A stretch of 51,303 bases of DNA from a virus: positions 1 through 51,303 of IMG/VR virus record IMGVR_UViG_3300050011_000546; one strand, 5' to 3'. The notes beneath the pieces were generated by a model. It saw only the letters and a program-made list of their open reading frames with translations. It did no database searches and was not told the origin of the DNA. Positions 47,927 through 51,303 of this stretch are shown in pieces. Within the stretch, counting starts at the first letter, position 1. Every line of letters begins with the position of its first letter. Position numbers and translations under genes: made by a program.

Positions 47927-49567
47927 TCAACGCCGATAGAGCGGACTGAAGACCGGCGGCACCTGAAACTGCGTGGGATCGTCGGGATCGACGCCTGCCA
48001 GCGAAGCGATCCATTTGTCGATGCTGCCGTTGCCGGTTGCGGAAGAGTAATCAGGCGGAGCGACGATTGGCGGAACAGACTGATATGGATTCGGGGCGTT
48101 GATGCCCGGAGAGGATGCAGGTGCTTGCGGCTGGCCGGCGGTCAGCTGGTTCAGATATTGACGAAACATCTCGCTGTAGGAAGGCGCCGAATCCTGGGAT
48201 TGCTGCGGAGTGTCCCCTGTCTCGGTTGAAGCCCAGTTTCCGAAGCGGTCGCCGAACGAATCCCCACGATCGGAAACTGGAAACCCGTTAGATGGCGCTA
48301 CCGGCGCGCCGCTCTCGAATGCGGACGTTCGCGAGTCATCGACGATTCGCCCGACCAGACGTCGCACTGGCAGTGGAGGCGGAGATCCATCCGCATCTGT
48401 CGTCGCGCTGCCGTACAGAGGCGGCGACGGGGATGCGGCCTGTGCGGAGGGGATCAGGCTATTCTCAATGTAACCCCCGGCGCCGCCCAGTAACCGTGCG
48501 GCCCGGCTTCTGGCAGCATACAGTCCGTCGGCGAGCTGAGAACCAAAGCCGGGCTCGGACGCGTTGGACGGTACGAGCGACGGCGCTGCGGCAACGGACG
48601 ATAGGCCGTCGGGAGCCTCCGATCGCCTGTATTTCTCCAGCGCACGCAGGAGCGGTGAATCCGTATCGCCGGAGTCGCCTGCCGGGACAGAGCCCCAGTT
48701 TCCGAAGCGGCTGTCGAACGTTCCGGAACTATCTGTTGACCCCCCGATTAGCGGCGAAGTAATCGCGCTATTTCCTATGATCCGCTCGAGCTCGCGGTTA
48801 CGAACCATCGAGGACAACCAGCCATCAGGCCCTGGGGATGGTACGATTTTATCCAATGCCTGCGGAAAGGACCCTGCGTGGGGATCGGCGTTCGTGGGAT
48901 CGGTAAATCCGACTGAGGGTGTGATGTTCCCGATAGTTGTCGATGCGACCAACCGACGAATGTCGCCGTTAAACGAACGGCCGAACGCAGTTTTAAATTG
49001 GTCGCCCGACGCGAATGCCTGACTTCCCTGAAGCGAATTACCCGGAACAGTCGCTGGCGGTCCATATGTAGAATCAAAATAATCCCGAACGCCCTTTGCG
49101 ATGAACGGAGGGTTTTTTGGATTGCTGCCGAAGTTCGGGCCGGCCGTCTTGGGGTTGACCAACATATTATATCCACCGGCGGCGGCCATAAGGGTGGTCG
49201 GCGAAAAGCCCGCGGCAGCTCCAATAAGACCGTAGGCGTAGGAAGCCGCTGGCGCGAATAAGCTCGCGAAGAGAGCATTCGACTGTCCATTATAGTTACG
49301 TTGGAGATCCCATGGACCTCCGTCCTTAACATTGCGACCAAAATCTAGGAAGGCGGCCGCAGTCGATTTAGAAGCGAGCGACTTGCCGAAGGCAATCGCG
49401 GCGGCCGGATCGAACGTTACCGGAAACCATATCTTGTTTCCTTGGGAGTCTACGACGTCATTGCCGAATCGGTCGACGATCGTCTTTGCCTGAACATTAA
49501 AAATTCGCGTTCTTTCGTTGGGTTCATCGGTGAGCCGCTGGGTAAAGGTTCGGAATTCCTGGGTCAT
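47927..49567 (-). CDS. Ntox44-like polymorphic toxin with SPLYRR tag
   Basis: A 546-aa protein. Head (1-225): TRIFNVQAKTIVDRFGNDVV, AFGKSLASKSTAAAFLDFGR, NVKDGGPWDLQRNYNG, FAPAASYAYGLIGAAAGFSP, ASGDQFKTAFGRSFNGDIRR. The FGR.VK.GGPWD..R......YGLIGAAAG run is the pattern of polymorphic toxin type 44. The linker holds FGNWGSVPAGDSGDTDSPLL, PLPVRRLVGRIVDDSRTSAF and FGDRFGNWASTETGDTPQ, then the tag NGSIDKWIASLAGVDPDDPT, VPPVFSPLYRR. The membrane immunity gene upstream overlaps its ATG by 4 bases. It is the longest and most complete example of the SPLYRR design. Confidence 0.75.
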   Translation of the reverse strand: MTQEFRTFTQRLTDEPNERTRIFNVQAKTIVDRFGNDVVDSQGNKIWFPVTFDPAAAIAFGKSLASKSTAAAFLDFGRNVKDGGPWDLQRNYNGQSNALFASLFAPAASYAYGLIGAAAGFSPTTLMAAAGGYNMLVNPKTAGPNFGSNPKNPPFIAKGVRDYFDSTYGPPATVPGNSLQGSQAFASGDQFKTAFGRSFNGDIRRLVASTTIGNITPSVGFTDPTNADPHAGSFPQALDKIVPSPGPDGWLSSMVRNRELERIIGNSAITSPLIGGSTDSSGTFDSRFGNWGSVPAGDSGDTDSPLLRALEKYRRSEAPDGLSSVAAAPSLVPSNASEPGFGSQLADGLYAARSRAARLLGGAGGYIENSLIPSAQAASPSPPLYGSATTDADGSPPPLPVRRLVGRIVDDSRTSAFESGAPVAPSNGFPVSDRGDSFGDRFGNWASTETGDTPQQSQDSAPSYSEMFRQYLNQLTAGQPQAPASSPGINAPNPYQSVPPIVAPPDYSSATGNGSIDKWIASLAGVDPDDPTQFQVPPVFSPLYRR

Positions 49568-50169
49568 TTAAAGTCGCAATAAACGGTTGTTGAATAGAAG
49601 CTTCCATACAGCGGAACCACCGAGGTGCTACATTTGACCGGTTCGTTCGGTAGCGGCATGTCCATCGGATCTTGCAAGCCTCTCGCTATGCTGTTGTTTT
49701 CGTCGAAGACAAGAAAGTAATTGGTGCGCCAAGCCACAAACCCGCTGCTACCCCAGTCAAAAACCACAAATTTCGGCGAGCTATCGCTCTCTTCAACTTT
49801 GGTGACATAGAAGCTCTTATTCATTTGAAAGCGAAATTGATCGATAACGTAGAAGGCTGCTTCTGGTCCTATAAAGGGATAGATCGCTAATAGCGTGACA
49901 CAGGCAGGCAGGGCTGGCGATGCCAGCCAGCTTTTTCTGAAAAGGCGAAAAAATATCAGTACGGCGATACGAACGAAGACGATTATCGCGAGAGCGCCCC
50001 CGACAAAAAACAGCAAAAGATTTACAATTATCGTCTCGAATCCGTCACTGTGCGCCGAAACATAATAAGCCACTGCATGCGAGAGCAGGAATACTGACGT
50101 AACAATAACCAGCGTTCTGTCGAGAATGACGAACTTTCGCGAATCATCGACGTATGCGGCAACTGGCAT
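49564..50169 (-). CDS. Membrane immunity candidate for 47927-49567
   Basis: A 201-aa protein. The start at the ATG 50167-50169 is set by GAGG six bases before. Helices at about 16-38 (LVIVTSVFLLSHAVAYYVSA), 48-72 (IIVNLLLFFVGGALAIIVFV) and near 87-105 (PALPACVTLLAIYPFIG) lead to a periplasmic domain: FRFQMNKSFYVTKVEESDSS, VVFDWGSSGFVAWRTNYFLV, EPVKCSTSVVPLYGSFYSTT, VYCDFK. The layout matches the array immunity proteins at 6779-10271. Its stop overlaps the toxin ATG by 4 bases (49564-49567), so translation is coupled and immunity is made first. Confidence 0.7.
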   Translation of the reverse strand: MPVAAYVDDSRKFVILDRTLVIVTSVFLLSHAVAYYVSAHSDGFETIIVNLLLFFVGGALAIIVFVRIAVLIFFRLFRKSWLASPALPACVTLLAIYPFIGPEAAFYVIDQFRFQMNKSFYVTKVEESDSSPKFVVFDWGSSGFVAWRTNYFLVFDENNSIARGLQDPMDMPLPNEPVKCSTSVVPLYGSFYSTTVYCDFK

Positions 50170-50234
50170 GGATACCTCAAAAAAATGCATGCGATGCCTC
50201 TTTGACGAAGCAGTGCCGCGCTAATTACTCCCCT

Positions 50235-50300
50235 CCGTCTGGATTTTTGTGCTCCTCAGCGTTAGTTATCGCCTACAATTTCAGGATATTTTGTGCAAAA
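50235..50300 (-). repeat. Cassette leader repeat R8
   Basis: CTGGATTTTTGTGCTCCTCA, GTTAGTTATCGCC, then CAATTTCAGGATATTTTGTG (core about 50277-50294). It is the leader of immunity gene 49564-50169. Confidence 0.75.
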
Positions 50301-50470
50301 GCTATGTACACTGGATTCAGGAATCACGCTGCGGTGCATTGAGTATGCGGACGGAAGCTCACCGGCCCTCAAGGCCCCGCTTGCGAAAGTATTGCTGTTC
50401 TGACGAGCGCCTCTGTAGGACATCGTTCAATATCGCGTTTTTCGATCTTCCTCGCCTCGTAAATACTCGG

Positions 50471-50659
50471 TCACTGATTTCTCCTACGTAAATCTTCAAC
50501 CACTCGAATCAGTGCGATGAGAAGGGCTGCAGTAGTTATTATTGCGTAGAACTCCAGCGAAATCCTCGCTAAGCCGATAACGAAACTCGGTATGTGATGC
50601 CTGAAAGCGTCGAGCGATAGGCAATCATCAAAGATGCTGCAAAGGTTGCGGTATTTCAT
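50471..50659 (-). CDS. Small membrane protein, 62 aa
   Basis: MKYRNLCSIFDDCLSLDAFR, HHIPSFVIGLARISLEFYAI, ITTAALLIALIRVVEDLRRR. One membrane helix with a short charged C-terminus. It overlaps the frame above (50661-50876), which has the same helix-plus-charged-tail form (SLAVLLLALSALVWRRRIEE). Both look like parts of an old immunity pair. No cognate toxin is present. Confidence 0.4.
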   Translation of the reverse strand: MKYRNLCSIFDDCLSLDAFRHHIPSFVIGLARISLEFYAIITTAALLIALIRVVEDLRRRNQ

Positions 50660-50660
50660 C

Positions 50661-50876
50661 TCATGAACGATTATCGCCACGGGAAAACATCGCCGCTAAG
50701 GCAGGTGGCCAATACAGCAGGAATTGACGTTCGAGTTCGAACGTCAACTCCTCTATCCTCCTTCGCCAAACTAACGCCGATAGCGCCAGAAGAAGTACCG
50801 CCAACGAATATGCAGCGGCCACGAACAAAAGCGCGTACCTGACAAAACGGTAATCACAGAGAAAGAACGTCGACTC
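50661..50876 (-). pseudogene. Membrane-protein remnant without a clear start
   Basis: The frame reads FLCDYRFVRYALLFVAAAYS, LAVLLLALSALVWRRRIEEL, TFELERQFLLYWPPALAAMF, ending next to the ATG of the 62-aa gene. A TAG stop lies immediately upstream and no ATG is available; GTG near 50822 is the only possible start. Probably a truncated immunity protein. Confidence 0.35.
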
Positions 50877-50904
50877 CTATATTTTGCAAACTACTGCCAG
50901 CGCT

Positions 50905-51000
50905 TTTTGTGAAACTTCCTGTTATTTATCGCCAATAATTTCGGGATTTTTTGTGCAGTCCCGCCGCACGGCTGCCCCATCGCCCAAATCGGATCTGCGC
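50905..51000 (-). repeat. Cassette leader repeat R9
   Basis: TTTTTGTGAAACTTCCTGTT, ATTTATCGCCAATAATTTCG, then GATTTTTTGTGCAGTCCCGC and CGCACGGCTGCCCCATCGCC. It is almost identical to R7 but placed right behind the small terminase. Confidence 0.8.
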
Positions 51001-51303
51001 CTATAGAGCGGACTGAAGATCGGCGGCATCGGAAACCGCGTGGGGCTCGAGAATTTTAGCTGTCGGATTTCCAGGGTGGACAATGACGCGCTCGATTCTG
51101 TGGATCAATTCCAGCGCGCCGTCATTGCCGTTCTCGATCGCCTGCGTGGCCTTGCCCCAGCCGCGATCCAGGATCGCATTGGCTGCGGCCACTCTTGCCG
51201 CCGGCGTCGCCTGGGGATGCCGCATCACACCGACCAGGACATTGATCGCGGTCCTGGTGTGGCTTCGCGCCAGCGAGCGGATTTCGGTGACGGCCTTGGG
51301 CAT
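51001..51303 (-). CDS. terS: Terminase small subunit (partial or with altered C-terminus)
   Basis: 100 aa up to the window edge: MPKAVTEIRSLARSHTRTAI, NVLVGVMRHPQATPAARVAA, ANAILDRGWGKATQAIENGN, HRIERVIVHPGNPTAKI. This is the small terminase-like DNA-binding helical pattern (ARVAAANAILDRG.GK). The window may begin inside the gene. The last about 18 residues (LEPHAVSDAADLQSAL) are read out of frame from a cargo 3' end (compare CGCCTATAGAGCGG with the SPLYRR codons), so its original tail (HPENPDSQDL) is found instead at 46017-46091. Function may be kept, as the change is terminal. Confidence 0.8.
   Translation of the reverse strand: MPKAVTEIRSLARSHTRTAINVLVGVMRHPQATPAARVAAANAILDRGWGKATQAIENGNDGALELIHRIERVIVHPGNPTAKILEPHAVSDAADLQSAL
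51040..51115 (-). repeat. Third TerS end/TerL start junction (J1)
   Basis: AGGGTGGACAATGACGCGCT, CGATTCTGTGGATC inside terS. It is the same sequence as in J2 (47861-47926) and J3 (46017-46091). From here toward lower coordinates the terS frame passes into a piece of TerL start (NPTAKILEP) and cargo 3' end. Confidence 0.8.

Noticed and set aside
7425-50990. CRISPR array suggested by regularly similar repeats
   Set aside because: Copies are kilobases apart, not regularly spaced by short spacers, and each lies in a gene leader.
1-51303. tRNA, rRNA, integrase or attachment site
   Set aside because: I saw no cloverleaf-like sequence, recombinase motif or flanking direct repeats, so prophage ends are outside the window.

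Overview
The window is one long block of a tailed-phage structural and lysis operon. Nearly all of it is coded on the minus strand, so transcription runs from base 51303 toward base 1. It is high-GC DNA with alphaproteobacterial protein style, and a palindromic intergenic repeat of the kind common in Bradyrhizobium and relatives lies at 40991-41043. My best guess is a prophage, or a phage-derived element, in a Bradyrhizobium-like host. No integrase, repressor or replication gene is visible, so integration state and completeness cannot be judged.

The phage core, in transcription order, is: small terminase (51001-51303), large terminase (44768-46054), portal in two coupled ORFs (40376-40951, 38697-40376), a small head gene (32585-32884), an SU10-like/DUF5309 major capsid protein (29511-30473) followed by an intrinsic terminator, small head-completion genes, an adaptor (27782-28432), several tail or decoration proteins, a large hub-like protein (23777-25252), two small genes (21619-21933, 21222-21635), a glutamine-rich protein with an S74-like end (15217-16287), an acidic scaffold-like protein (11438-12622), a tail-collar fibre (4017-5006), an endolysin (2374-3096) and a holin/spanin-like group (1077-2370). 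This is the gene set of a short-tailed, P22/SU10-like particle. Two GNAT acetyltransferases and an FkbM methyltransferase are morons, two of them on the plus strand. A hicAB toxin-antitoxin pair and an IS1595/ISXO2 transposase fragment lie between the portal locus and the capsid gene.

The unusual part is what sits between these core genes. Many proteins look like polymorphic-toxin cargo next to probable immunity genes. Recognisable toxin domains include an M23 peptidoglycan endopeptidase, an L,D-transpeptidase/DUF2778 (Tlde1-like) domain, Ntox44-like domains and a DUF4258-like domain. Most neighbouring immunity candidates have membrane segments or signal peptides, so the targets are probably in the periplasm. 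The cargo proteins carry a small set of shared tags: a C-terminal module ending SPLYRR (TerS/TerL, TerL/portal and fibre-proximal loci), an N-terminal SLVPVDY module (portal 3' end), and GLLGRL plus RRLVGRIV motifs (11-24 kb).

The cassettes are stacked in tandem, and at three loci each cassette boundary carries a copy of the 3' end of the neighbouring core gene (TerS end/TerL start, portal C-terminus, and the gene ending at 10637). A dispersed leader repeat (core TAATTTCAGGATATTTTG on the plus strand) precedes most immunity genes. This pattern suggests repeated homologous recombination between related phages that adds or swaps cassettes and leaves orphan immunity genes and toxin stubs. My working hypothesis is that the particle carries an exchangeable set of tagged toxins. 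Virion packaging is inferred only from gene position and shared tags and is not shown by the sequence.
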